Below are positions 16,217 through 26,472 of a stretch of 64,000 nucleotides of DNA, in pieces. Below the pieces are notes generated by a model. It was given only the letters and a program-made list of their open reading frames with translations, did not search any database and was not told where the DNA came from. The translations under genes were made by a program, and so were the position numbers. The first letter of the stretch is position 1. Every line of letters begins with the position of its first letter. Location of the stretch: assembly GCF_036227605.1 (NCBI RefSeq), contig NZ_CP109487.1:5743001-5807000 (forward strand), written 5' to 3'. This DNA comes from Streptomyces sp. NBC_01439. Its GTDB lineage: Bacteria; Actinomycetota; Actinomycetes; Streptomycetales; Streptomycetaceae.

Positions 16217-18055
16217 CTACGGCTCCTCGGGGGCGGCGGGGCGGCCCCGGCGGCGCAGGAGGCGACCCGCGCGGCGGCCTCTCCTGCGGTTCGGCCGGCT
16301 GCGGATGCCTTCGAACATGAGGGTGGCCAGCCGGGACCTCGCCTCGTCCCCCGCCTCCGCGTAGGCGGAGGCGGACCGCAGCAGCGCGGCCCGCGCTTCG
16401 TCGGCCCGGCCGCTCTGGCTGAGCGCACTGGCCAGGCAGAACTGCGCATAGCCCGCCCCGGAGCGGTCGCCGATGTCCTCGGACAGCGTGCACGCCCGCT
16501 CGTGGACCAGAGCGGCGCCCTCGAAGTCCCGGAGTCCGGCCAGCGCGATGCCGTGCATGACCAGCGCATGCGCCTCGCCCCGCTGGTCGCCCGTGTGCCG
16601 GAAGCACCGGACGGCCTTCCCGTGGGCTTCGACGGCGGCCCGGGCGCGGCCGGCGCGGTCCAGAGCCTCGGCCAGCCCGGCGAAAGCCACGCCCACTTCG
16701 TGGACCTCCGCGAGCTCCGCGAACATCGCCACGGCCTGCTCATAGGCCGTGATGGCCGCCTCATGGCGCCCGGCCGCGCTGAGCGCCCCGCCCAGATTGC
16801 GTCTCGCCGCGGCTGCCGAGTGCGGATGTCCGGCCTCCGAGAGGATGGTGTTGGCCCTCTCCTGGGCGGCGACCGCCTCCTCGCAGCGCCCCTGCTCCTG
16901 GAGGGCGATGCCGAGGTTGCTCCACGCCTCCCCTTCGCTCCGCCGGTCGCCCAGGTCGCCGAAGAGGCGCAGGCTCTCCTCCGCGGCAGCGACCGCCTGG
17001 TCCGTGCGGCCGGAGATCAGTGCGAGGCTCGCCTCGTTCAGCAGGCGGCCCGCCCTCTCGTGCGGGGTTTCCCCGGGGTCCGGGGGCGCGAACCGCTCCC
17101 GCAGGGCGGCGGCCTCCTCGAACTTGCCGACTTGGGCGACGGCCATCGCGAGGTTGCGCAGGGTCCCGTTCCGCGCCGCGGCGTCACCGGAGCGCTCCGC
17201 CTCCGCGAGGCTCAGCCGGTTGAGTGCGACCGCCTCCTGGAAGAGCCTGCGCCGACGGAGGTAGGTCTGCAGGTACGCGCAGAATCCGTTCACGTCGGCC
17301 GACTTGCCGAGGGCCGCGGTGAAGGGGACCAGCGCGATGAGGTTGTCCCGCTCCTCGTCGAGCACTTGCAACGCCGTGGTCGCATCGGGTACGTGCGCGG
17401 ACCACTCCTCGTCGGTCCGGCCCCGGAGGTGGCCGTCGGACCCCACCAGCAACGCCCCGTACAGGCAGATCAGGCGCTCGGCGGCGGCGTCCCACCCGTC
17501 CTCTTCCGCGTGCCGGCGTGCCAGCTCCGCCGCGTACAACCGCACCAGGTCGTGCATGCGCCAGCGGCCCGAGCCCGTCGGATCCAGGTCGCGTACCTGC
17601 CCGATCTCGCCTGCGTCGTCGGCCACGATCAGCACTCGGCGCCCCTCGGCCGCCCGCGCGGCCAGCTCAGAGCGGTACAGCGCCAGCCGTCCCTCCGGCG
17701 TCGGCGGGACGTCCTCGTCGCGGATTCCCAGCTCGCCCAGGAGCAGGGAGACCGCCTGGCCGCCGCCGAGCGCGCCGTTCGGGAGGTAGCCGCGCAGCCC
17801 GACGAACAGGACCCCGCCCTCGAAGCAGCCCTCCTGCATGACCTGCTGGGCCACGGTCAGCGCCAGCGCGGTCTTCCCGGCCCCGGCCAGGCCGGAGACC
17901 ACGGTGGCCCTGCTTCCGTCGGGTGCCAGCGTCTTCAGCAGCTCGCCGATGGCCTCCTCGCGCCCGGACAGCACGTCGGGCGCCTGGGGCAGGGCGCGCA
18001 GTGCGTTCGGCGCGGCCGGGGTGTCGGCCCGGTGGACCACGTAGTCCCCGGCCAC
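16217..18055 (-). CDS. NB-ARC/TPR protein with an internally shortened ATPase
   Basis: A STAND-type protein. The P-loop GLAGAGKTALAL is near residues 48-59, and VLIVADDAGEIGQVRDL provides the Walker B region. The sequence then jumps directly to GRWRMHDLVRLYAAELA, a motif normally at the end of the winged-helix part, so the ARC/winged-helix region of roughly 170-200 residues is missing. About ten TPR-like repeats follow (for example LGIALQEQGRCEEAVAAQERA). No ATG lies at the expected start. GTG 18055 is the best conventional choice, but coding-like sequence continues upstream to the stop of the small membrane gene at 18115. It may be a decayed or frameshifted regulator. Confidence 0.65.
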   Translation of the reverse strand: MAGDYVVHRADTPAAPNALRALPQAPDVLSGREEAIGELLKTLAPDGSRATVVSGLAGAGKTALALTVAQQVMQEGCFEGGVLFVGLRGYLPNGALGGGQAVSLLLGELGIRDEDVPPTPEGRLALYRSELAARAAEGRRVLIVADDAGEIGQVRDLDPTGSGRWRMHDLVRLYAAELARRHAEEDGWDAAAERLICLYGALLVGSDGHLRGRTDEEWSAHVPDATTALQVLDEERDNLIALVPFTAALGKSADVNGFCAYLQTYLRRRRLFQEAVALNRLSLAEAERSGDAAARNGTLRNLAMAVAQVGKFEEAAALRERFAPPDPGETPHERAGRLLNEASLALISGRTDQAVAAAEESLRLFGDLGDRRSEGEAWSNLGIALQEQGRCEEAVAAQERANTILSEAGHPHSAAAARRNLGGALSAAGRHEAAITAYEQAVAMFAELAEVHEVGVAFAGLAEALDRAGRARAAVEAHGKAVRCFRHTGDQRGEAHALVMHGIALAGLRDFEGAALVHERACTLSEDIGDRSGAGYAQFCLASALSQSGRADEARAALLRSASAYAEAGDEARSRLATLMFEGIRSRPNRRRGRRAGRLLRRRGRPAAPEEP

Positions 18056-18114
18056 CTGTGTGACCTGGCTGTTCCGGTGGGCCGTGAGCTGCTGCCGCGA
18101 CCGCTTGCGGAGGG

Positions 18115-18447
18115 CTATGGCGCGGCCCTCCCGCCGGTCTGCCGGACCACCGCGCCGGGGGCGGCGTCGAGGTCCTGGTCCACCTCGTCGGGGTCCGCGA
18201 TTCCGCTCTCCTGGATCACATCGCTGTTCTCCCTGGCGCGCAGGCGCTGGCGCACGGCCTTGGGCCGCCTGCCGACGGCCCACCACGCGCCGGGGGCCGC
18301 TGTCGCCATGGCGCCGGCGAAGGCCGAGGCGACCTCCACGCCGCTGCCCTTCCCGTCCGGCAGCCAGTCGAAGGGGTCCCAGTGGGCCAGGGCGAAGCAG
18401 AAGCCGAACGCAGCTGCCGTCCCGAGGAGGACTATCAGGTACCGCAT
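18115..18447 (-). CDS. Two-TM small membrane protein, possible N-terminal half of the NB-ARC gene
   Basis: A 110-residue protein with two hydrophobic segments (about 1-20 and 39-58), a basic segment and an acidic C-terminus. Its TAG stop overlaps the point where coding-like sequence of the NB-ARC gene begins in another frame. Either it is an independent membrane partner, or it is the TM anchor of a once continuous protein broken by a frameshift near its end. No catalytic motif is present. Confidence 0.55.
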   Translation of the reverse strand: MRYLIVLLGTAAAFGFCFALAHWDPFDWLPDGKGSGVEVASAFAGAMATAAPGAWWAVGRRPKAVRQRLRARENSDVIQESGIADPDEVDQDLDAAPGAVVRQTGGRAAP

Positions 18448-18545
18448 GGGTTGAGCCGTAGCCGAACTGTCACAGCGAGTTCCGTGTGATGAGAGGAATC
18501 CGGACGAAATCACCTGTTCGGGTGACGGGCCCCAGAGCGGTCCGG

Positions 18546-19919
18546 TCAGAGCAGTGCGTCCCGCAGGTCTCCGCCTGCCTCGGCCACGATCTCGGCGAGG
18601 TCCTGCGCCGGCCTGGCGAGGCTGAATCGGACCCGGCCCTGCGGGCCCACCGCGAAACCGTAGACCGCCGGGCGGGGCAGGCTGTTGTAGCCGTAGTGGG
18701 CCGTGAAGAAGTACGCGCCGGTGTCCGGGATCCCGATCAGGTCGCCGGGGGCGAGCGACGGCAGCTCGCGGGCCGAGGCGAGCAGGTCGCCCGCGAAGCA
18801 GGCCGGGCCCGCGACGTCCTGGGCCACCGGGTCGCCGGTCTTCGGGGAGCCCTTCGCGTCGTAGGGCAGGATCCGCACCGGCCAGGCCGCCGGGGCGTAC
18901 GCGGTGCGGGTCGCCAGCTGGACCCCGGCGTGGGTGAGCGCGATCGGCCGGGATCCGCTGGTCTTGGTGTACTCCACCCGGGCCAGCGCCAGGCCGTGCT
19001 TGGCCAGCAGGGACCGGCCGAACTCCGTGACCAGGCCGTACGAGCCGTCGAAGAGGGCGGGGACCGCCCCGCGCAGGGCGGCCACGTACTGCGCGTGGGT
19101 GGGGTGCTCCTCGTCCGAGGCGAAGTTCACCGGCAGGCCGCCGCCGATGTCGAGGGTGTCGACCTGCCGCCGGCCGGCCGCCGCGTTGATCTCCTCGGCG
19201 AGCGCGTGCAGGTCCCGTACGCCTTCCGCGATCAGGGACAGGGGAACGCCCTGGGAGCCCGAGTGGACGTGCAGGCGGGTGAGCCACGGCCGGTCCAGGT
19301 AGGCCCGTACGAGCCACTCGCGGGCGCCGGGGTCGCGCAGGGCGATGCCGAACTTCGAGCTCGCGGTGGCCGTGGACAGGGCGTCGATGGTTCCGGCGCC
19401 GGTCTGCGGATTGATCCGGACGCCGATCGGGGACGCGGCCGGCGCCCGGCCGACGAGCGCGTCGAGCCGCTCCAGCTCCTGCCGGTTGTCGGCGTTGACG
19501 GCGACGCCGAGCACCAGGGCCTCGCGGAGCTCGGCCCCGGTCTTGGCGGGGGAGTCCAGGACGATCCGGTCGGCGGGGACCCCCGCGGCCCGGGCCAGTG
19601 CCAGCTCGCCGGGGCTCGCCACCTCGCAGCCCAGCCCGGCGTCGGCGAGCAGCCGCAGCACCGGGACGAGCGGGCAGGCCTTGACGGCGAAGGTGTGCAA
19701 CACGGGGGCGGCGGGCGGAGGGGCGGTGGCGAAGGCATCGGTCAGGGCGGCGGCGGAGGCGCGGATCCCGGCCGTGTCCAGCAGGCAGACCAGGGGTGGC
19801 GCGGGGTCGGTCCCGCCGACGATCCCCTGCTCGACGGCGGCTCGTACGGCCAGATCGCGGCGCGCGGCAGCGCTCTCGGTGGCGCTCTCGGCGGCGTCCT
19901 CGGTGCCCATGTTCGCCAT
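18546..19919 (-). CDS. PLP fold-III decarboxylase-like protein (diaminopimelate/ornithine decarboxylase family)
   Basis: A 457-residue alanine-racemase-fold enzyme that should decarboxylate a basic amino acid. The PLP lysine is Lys80 in HTFAVKACP. The protein keeps HVHSGSQ, the phosphate-binding DIGGGLP, EFGR, the catalytic Cys motif GPACFAGD and the late GAYFFTAHYGYN. It is divergent to hutU, sharing an operator-like inverted repeat, and is not in a lysine operon. It is therefore probably not the housekeeping LysA but a specialised decarboxylase. The substrate cannot be read from sequence. Confidence 0.8.
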   Translation of the reverse strand: MANMGTEDAAESATESAAARRDLAVRAAVEQGIVGGTDPAPPLVCLLDTAGIRASAAALTDAFATAPPPAAPVLHTFAVKACPLVPVLRLLADAGLGCEVASPGELALARAAGVPADRIVLDSPAKTGAELREALVLGVAVNADNRQELERLDALVGRAPAASPIGVRINPQTGAGTIDALSTATASSKFGIALRDPGAREWLVRAYLDRPWLTRLHVHSGSQGVPLSLIAEGVRDLHALAEEINAAAGRRQVDTLDIGGGLPVNFASDEEHPTHAQYVAALRGAVPALFDGSYGLVTEFGRSLLAKHGLALARVEYTKTSGSRPIALTHAGVQLATRTAYAPAAWPVRILPYDAKGSPKTGDPVAQDVAGPACFAGDLLASARELPSLAPGDLIGIPDTGAYFFTAHYGYNSLPRPAVYGFAVGPQGRVRFSLARPAQDLAEIVAEAGGDLRDALL

Positions 19920-19956
19920 CCCATCATTCGACGGGGCCGCCCGCAGCTGTTGACTG

Positions 19957-19989
19957 AATCTATTCAGGGCGGGAGTATGTGAATAGATT
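19957..19989. promoter_or_regulatory. Inverted-repeat operator between the decarboxylase-like gene and hutU
   Basis: A perfect 10-bp inverted repeat, AATCTATTCA (19957-19966) and TGAATAGATT (19980-19989), has its centres 23 bp apart. The left arm lies within TGAATCTATTCA, itself palindromic. A possible -35 TTGACT (19950-19955) for hutU overlaps it. The site is placed to control both divergent genes. Confidence 0.65.
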
Positions 19990-20014
19990 GACCAACATCG
20001 GAGGAGGCAACGCC

Positions 20015-21675
<1,661 letters not shown>

Positions 21676-21679
<4 letters not shown>

Positions 21680-22965
21680 GCGAGACAGACTTCCCGGGCT
21701 CGGGGGAGCAGGGTGCGGCGCCGCGACCGGCGGCCCGCACGACCGGCTCCGGCGAGGCCGCGTCGTTCCACGAGATGTGGGCCGAGCTCGCACCCATCGG
21801 CCGCGACGCCGGCACCGGCGGGTACCGCCGGTACGCCTGGAGCGGGGCCGACGCCGACTGCCGGACCTGGTTCCAGGAGCAGGCCGAGGCGCGCGGGCTG
21901 ACGTACGAGACGGACCGCAACGGCAACCAGTGGGCCTGGCTCGGCGACCCCCTCGCGGGGGACGCCGTGGTCACCGGCTCGCACCTGGACTCCGTCCCCG
22001 ACGGCGGGGCCTTCGACGGCCCCCTCGGCGTGGTGTCCTCCTTCGCGGCCCTGGACGAGCTCCGCAGCAGGGGAGCGGAATTCTCCAGGCCGCTCGCCAT
22101 CACCAACTTCGGTGACGAGGAGGGCGCCCGCTTCGGGCTCGCCTGCGTCGGCTCCCGGCTCGCCGCCGGACAGCTGACCAAGGACAAGGCGTACGAGCTG
22201 CGCGACGCCGAGGGCATCTCCCTGCCCCAGGCCATGGAGGCCGCCGGATACGACCCCGAGGCCATCGGGGCCGACCCCGAACGCCTCGGCCGCATCGGCG
22301 CCTTCGTCGAACTGCACGTGGAACAGGGCCGGGCCCTGGACCTCTCCGGGGACCGGGTCGGCATCGCCTCCGCGATCTGGCCGCACGGCCGCTGGCGGTT
22401 CGACTTCCGCGGCGAGGCCAACCACGCCGGCACCACCCGGCTGGTCGACCGCCGCGACCCGATGCTCACCTACGCGGCGACCGTGCTGGCCGCCCGTACC
22501 GAGGCGGCCCTCGCCGGGGCCGTCGCCACCTTCGGGAAGATCTCGGTCGAGCCCAACGGGGTCAACGCCATCCCCTCGCTCGTGCGCGGCTGGCTCGACT
22601 CCCGCGCCGCCGACCAGGCCACCCTCGACACGGTCGTCACGGCCATCGAGAAGGCCGCCCGCGAGCGCGCCGACCAGGACGGCATCGACCTCGCCGTCGT
22701 CCGGGAGTCCTTCACCCCGGTCGTCGAGTTCGAGCACGCCCTGCGCGACGAGATGAACCGGATCCTCGGCGGTTCGGTCCCCGTTCTCGGGACCGGAGCG
22801 GGACACGACGCCGGGATCCTCTCGGCGGCCGTCCCGACCGCCATGCTGTTCGTGCGGAACCCGACCGGCGTCTCCCACTCCCCGCGGGAGTTCGCCGCCG
22901 AGGACGACTGCGTGGCCGGCGTCCTCGCCCTCGCCGACGTACTGGAAGGCCTGGCATGTCGTTGA
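21676..22965 (+). CDS. M20-family amidohydrolase (allantoate/N-carbamoyl amino acid hydrolase type)
   Basis: A zinc-dependent amidase of 429 residues. It has the M20 metal motifs [22 protein letters not shown] and ELHVEQG, and a late [10 protein letters not shown] block. The GTG at 21676 overlaps the hutU stop as GTGA, so translation is coupled. Its sequence group contains allantoate amidohydrolases and N-carbamoyl-L-amino acid hydrolases. Its position between hutU and hutF suggests it hydrolyses the N-formylglutamate that HutF produces, a role taken elsewhere by HutG. That substrate is inference. Confidence 0.85.
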
Positions 22966-24296
22966 CGACGTACTGGCTGGAGCACGCCTGGCTCGACACC
23001 CACGTCGAGCCGGGCGTCGCCCTGGAGGTGACTGCCGAGGGCCGCATCGGTGCCCTGCGCACCGGCGTGAGCAGCCCGCCGCCCGGTGCGGAGGTGCTGC
23101 GCGGCCTGACGATCCCCGGGCTGGCCAACGCGCATTCTCATTGCTTCCACCGTGCGTTGAGGGGCACGGTCCAGATCGGCTCCGGCACCTTCTGGACCTG
23201 GCGCGACCTCATGTACAAGGTCGCCCAGAACCTCACCCCCGACAGCTACTTCGCGCTCGCCCGCGCCGTCTACGCCGAGATGGCGCTGGCCGGCATCACC
23301 AACGTCGGCGAGTTCCACTACGTCCACCACGCGCCCGGCGGCGCCGCGTACGCCGACCCGAACGCGATGGGCGAGGCCCTGATCGAGGCCGCCGCCGCGG
23401 CCGGCATCCGGATCACGCTCCTGGACACGGCGTACCTGTCCTCGGGCTTCGGCGAGGCCCCCAACAGCCACCAGCTGCGCTTCTCCGACGGCACCGCCGA
23501 GGCCTGGGCCGAGCGCGCCAGTGCCCTCAAGCCCCGCGAGCACGCCCTGATCGGCGCCGCCATCCACTCGGTCCGCGCCGTGCCGGCCGCGGAACTGGCC
23601 ACCGTCGCCGGCTGGGCCGAGGAGCGCCGGGCGCCCCTGCACGTCCACCTCTCCGAGCAGACCGCCGAGAACGACGCCTGCCAGGCCGCCCACGGGCGCA
23701 CGCCGACCCAGCTGCTGGCCGACCACGGCGTGCTCGGCCCGCGCACCACCGGCGTCCACAACACGCACCTCACCGACACGGACATCGCCCTCCTCGGCGG
23801 GACCACCACCGGTACGTGCATGTGCCCGACCACCGAACGCGACCTCGCGGACGGCATCGGCCCGGCGACCCGGCTCCAGCACGCGGGCAGCCCGCTGTCC
23901 CTGGGCAGCGACAGCCACGCGGTCATCGACCTGCTCGAAGAGGCCCGCGCGATGGAGCTGAACGAGCGCCTGCGCAGCCGCACCCGGGGTCACTGGACGG
24001 CGAACGCCCTGCTCGCCGCCGCCACCGCCGACGGCCACGCCGCCCTCGGACTCCCGGACGCGGGCCGCCTGGAGGCGGGCGCGCTCGCGGACTTCACCAC
24101 GATCGCGCTGGACTCCGTGCGCACGGCGGGTCCGCTGGCGCGCCTCGGCGCCGAGACGGCCGTCTTCGCCGCCACTGCCTCGGACGTCCGCCACACGGTG
24201 GTCGGCGGCCGCCACATCGTCCGCGACGGCGCCCACACCCTGGTCCCGGACGTCCCGTCCGCCCTTGCCGAGTCCATCGCAGCCCTGCGCTCCTGA
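22956..24296 (+). CDS. hutF: Formimidoylglutamate deiminase
   Basis: An amidohydrolase-superfamily enzyme that deiminates N-formimidoyl-L-glutamate to N-formyl-L-glutamate and ammonia, the two-step branch of histidine catabolism. The 446-residue protein has metal ligands in NAHSHCFHRALRG (His60, His62), HVHLSEQ, and the GSDSHAVIDLLEE motif near the end of the barrel, which together fit HutF. Its start lies inside the preceding gene with a 10-bp overlap. Confidence 0.92.
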   Translation: MSLTTYWLEHAWLDTHVEPGVALEVTAEGRIGALRTGVSSPPPGAEVLRGLTIPGLANAHSHCFHRALRGTVQIGSGTFWTWRDLMYKVAQNLTPDSYFALARAVYAEMALAGITNVGEFHYVHHAPGGAAYADPNAMGEALIEAAAAAGIRITLLDTAYLSSGFGEAPNSHQLRFSDGTAEAWAERASALKPREHALIGAAIHSVRAVPAAELATVAGWAEERRAPLHVHLSEQTAENDACQAAHGRTPTQLLADHGVLGPRTTGVHNTHLTDTDIALLGGTTTGTCMCPTTERDLADGIGPATRLQHAGSPLSLGSDSHAVIDLLEEARAMELNERLRSRTRGHWTANALLAAATADGHAALGLPDAGRLEAGALADFTTIALDSVRTAGPLARLGAETAVFAATASDVRHTVVGGRHIVRDGAHTLVPDVPSALAESIAALRS

Positions 24297-24339
24297 CCGT
24301 GCCGCCTGCGGCGGGCTTTCCCCCACCCCGCCCCTTCCC

Positions 24340-24435
24340 GAAACCGGGCTCTGCCCGGACCCGGTCCTCAAACGCCGGACGGGCTGAAATACAGCCCCGC
24401 CGGCGTTTGAGGTGCGGGGTCCGGGGCGGAGCCCC
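24340..24435. repeat. Dispersed intergenic repeat, copy 1 (longest)
   Basis: An inverted repeat TCAAACGCCGG (24368-24378) with CCGGCGTTTGA (24400-24410), with an inner GGCTG/CAGCC stem, is followed by a self-complementary block (24414-24435) containing GGGGTCCGGGGCGGAGCCCC. The latter block recurs exactly at 41109-41130 and 58271-58292. Confidence 0.85.
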
Positions 24436-24486
24436 AGGAAACGGCGAAAGGGCGGGGTGGGGGAACGAACCCTCTGAGAGGACCCC

Positions 24487-25665
24487 ATGACCACCACCGC
24501 CATCACCAACATCGGCAGCCTCGTCACCAACGACCCCGCCCTCGGCGACGGCAGCCCCCTCGGCCTGATCGAGAACGCGGCTGTCGTCATCGACGGCGAC
24601 AAGGTCGCCTGGGTCGGCCCCGCGGCACAGGCTCCCGCCGCCGACACCGCGTTCGACGCCGCCGGCCGCGCCGTCATCCCCGGCTTCGTCGACTCCCACT
24701 CGCACCTCGTCTTCGCCGGCGACCGCACCCAGGAGTTCAACGCCCGGATGTCGGGCCGCGCCTACTCCGCCGGCGGCATCCGCACCACCGTCGCCGCCAC
24801 CCGCGCCGCCTCCGACGCCGAGCTGGAGGCGGGCCTGGTGCGCCACCTCGACGAGGCTCGCCGCCAGGGCACCACCACCTTCGAGACCAAGTCCGGCTAC
24901 GGCCTCACCGTCGCCGACGAGGCCCGCGCCCTGCGCATCGCCGCCGCGCACACCGAGGAGGTCACCTACCTCGGCGCGCACATCGTCTCCCCGGACTTCG
25001 CCGAGGACCCGGCCGGCTACGTCGACCTCGTCACCGGCGAGATGCTGGAGGCCTGCGCCCCGTACGCCCGCTGGGTGGACGTCTTCTGCGAGAAGGGCGC
25101 CTTCGACGGCGACCAGGCCCGCGCGATCCTCACCGCCGGCGCCGCCGCCGGGCTGATCCCCCGCGTGCACGCCAACCAGCTCTCCTACGGGCCCGGCGTC
25201 CAGCTCGCCGTCGAACTGGAGGCCGCCTCCGCCGACCACTGCACCCACCTCACCGACGCCGACGTCGACGCCCTCGCGCAGGCCGCCGGAACCACCGTCG
25301 CCACCCTGCTGCCCGGCGCCGAGTTCTCCACCCGCGCCCAGTGGCCCGACGCCCGGCGCCTGATCGACGCGGGCGCCACCGTCGCCCTGTCCACGGACTG
25401 CAACCCCGGATCCTCCTACACGAGTTCCATGCCGTTCTGCATCGCGCTCGCCGTCCGCGACATGCGGATGACCCCCGACGAGGCCCTCTGGGCGGCCACC
25501 GCCGGCGGCGCCCGCGCCCTGCGCCGCGAGGACATCGGCCGCGTGGCCCCCGGGGCCCGCGCCGACCTGGCCCTGCTGGACGCACCGAGCCACGTCCACC
25601 TCGCCTACCGGCCGGGCGTACCGCTCGTCTCCGCGGTGTGGCAGAAGGGCGTCCGCGCCCACTGA
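24487..25665 (+). CDS. hutI: Imidazolonepropionase
   Basis: Opens 4-imidazolone-5-propanoate to N-formimidoyl-L-glutamate, the third step of histidine degradation. The 392-residue amidohydrolase has metal ligands in [14 protein letters not shown] (His71, His73), the KSGYGL motif, and [10 protein letters not shown] with the catalytic Asp. It is separated from hutF by 190 bp containing a hairpin repeat, so it may have its own promoter or be weakly coupled. Confidence 0.95.
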   Translation: MTTTAITNIGSLVTNDPALGDGSPLGLIENAAVVIDGDKVAWVGPAAQAPAADTAFDAAGRAVIPGFVDSHSHLVFAGDRTQEFNARMSGRAYSAGGIRTTVAATRAASDAELEAGLVRHLDEARRQGTTTFETKSGYGLTVADEARALRIAAAHTEEVTYLGAHIVSPDFAEDPAGYVDLVTGEMLEACAPYARWVDVFCEKGAFDGDQARAILTAGAAAGLIPRVHANQLSYGPGVQLAVELEAASADHCTHLTDADVDALAQAAGTTVATLLPGAEFSTRAQWPDARRLIDAGATVALSTDCNPGSSYTSSMPFCIALAVRDMRMTPDEALWAATAGGARALRREDIGRVAPGARADLALLDAPSHVHLAYRPGVPLVSAVWQKGVRAH

Positions 25666-25778
25666 CGAACGGTCAATTCGGGCCTGTCCTTTGTCTTCCC
25701 TCCGTAAGGGCCCGGGCGTACCTTGAGCCACCGATCTGATGTGTCGTCAGTTTTCTGTGGCCCGAGGGGAAGACGAAG

Positions 25779-26456
25779 GTGTCCGACCGCAAACGCACCA
25801 CTGCGCTCGCGCTGGCCTCCGCGCTGGCCGGATCGGCGGTGCTGTTCACCGCCCCCGCGGCCCATGCCGCCGTCGTCGACGTCGCCTACGACTGCAAGAC
25901 CCCGATCGGGGACAAGTCGGCGGTGTCACCCATCGAGATCAAGGCGGCCAAGGAGGGCGACGGGTACAAGCTGACGATGTCCTTCCAGAAGGGCGTCTCG
26001 TCCAGCCCCATCGAACTCGGCAAGGGCGCGATGAAGCCCAGCGCCGTCGTCCTCGTCGACGGTGCCGAGAAGGCGTCGGTGCCGGTCTCGGGTCCGTCCA
26101 ACCCCGAGGCCGTGCCCCCGGACACACCCATCAAGATCACCGACCTCTCGGGCACCTATACGCCCAAGAAGAGCGGCAAGGTCACCTTCACCGCCGGGGT
26201 GCTCACCATCGTGGCGATGGGCACCACGACGACCTGCACCCCCGGCAACAGCCCGAAGCCCTCGCTGGAACTGGACGTCACGGCACCCGGCGGCGGGACC
26301 ACGCAGGCCGCCCCCGACACCACCGGCGACACCCTCCCGCAGACCGGGCCCGCCGATTCCGCCCTGGCCCTCGGCACCCTCGGCGGCACCGTGCTGCTCT
26401 CCGGCGCCGTCGGCGTGCTCTGGCTGACCCGGCGCGGCCGTCGGGCCCGGTCCTGA
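25779..26456 (+). CDS. Secreted LPXTG-anchored surface protein
   Basis: A 225-residue protein with a signal peptide (about 1-30, ending in PAAHAA), one extracellular domain (31-165) with a cysteine near each end and the pattern PDTPIKITDLSGTYTPKKSGKVTF, a short linker, and a sorting signal: LPQTG, a hydrophobic helix and an RRGRRARS tail. It should therefore be attached to peptidoglycan by a sortase. Start GTG 25779. It is first in a four-gene operon with two membrane-anchored proteins and a second sortase substrate that carries two related domains. Function unknown. Confidence 0.8.
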   Translation: MSDRKRTTALALASALAGSAVLFTAPAAHAAVVDVAYDCKTPIGDKSAVSPIEIKAAKEGDGYKLTMSFQKGVSSSPIELGKGAMKPSAVVLVDGAEKASVPVSGPSNPEAVPPDTPIKITDLSGTYTPKKSGKVTFTAGVLTIVAMGTTTTCTPGNSPKPSLELDVTAPGGGTTQAAPDTTGDTLPQTGPADSALALGTLGGTVLLSGAVGVLWLTRRGRRARS

Positions 26457-26472
26457 ACGGAGCACCCCGGTC

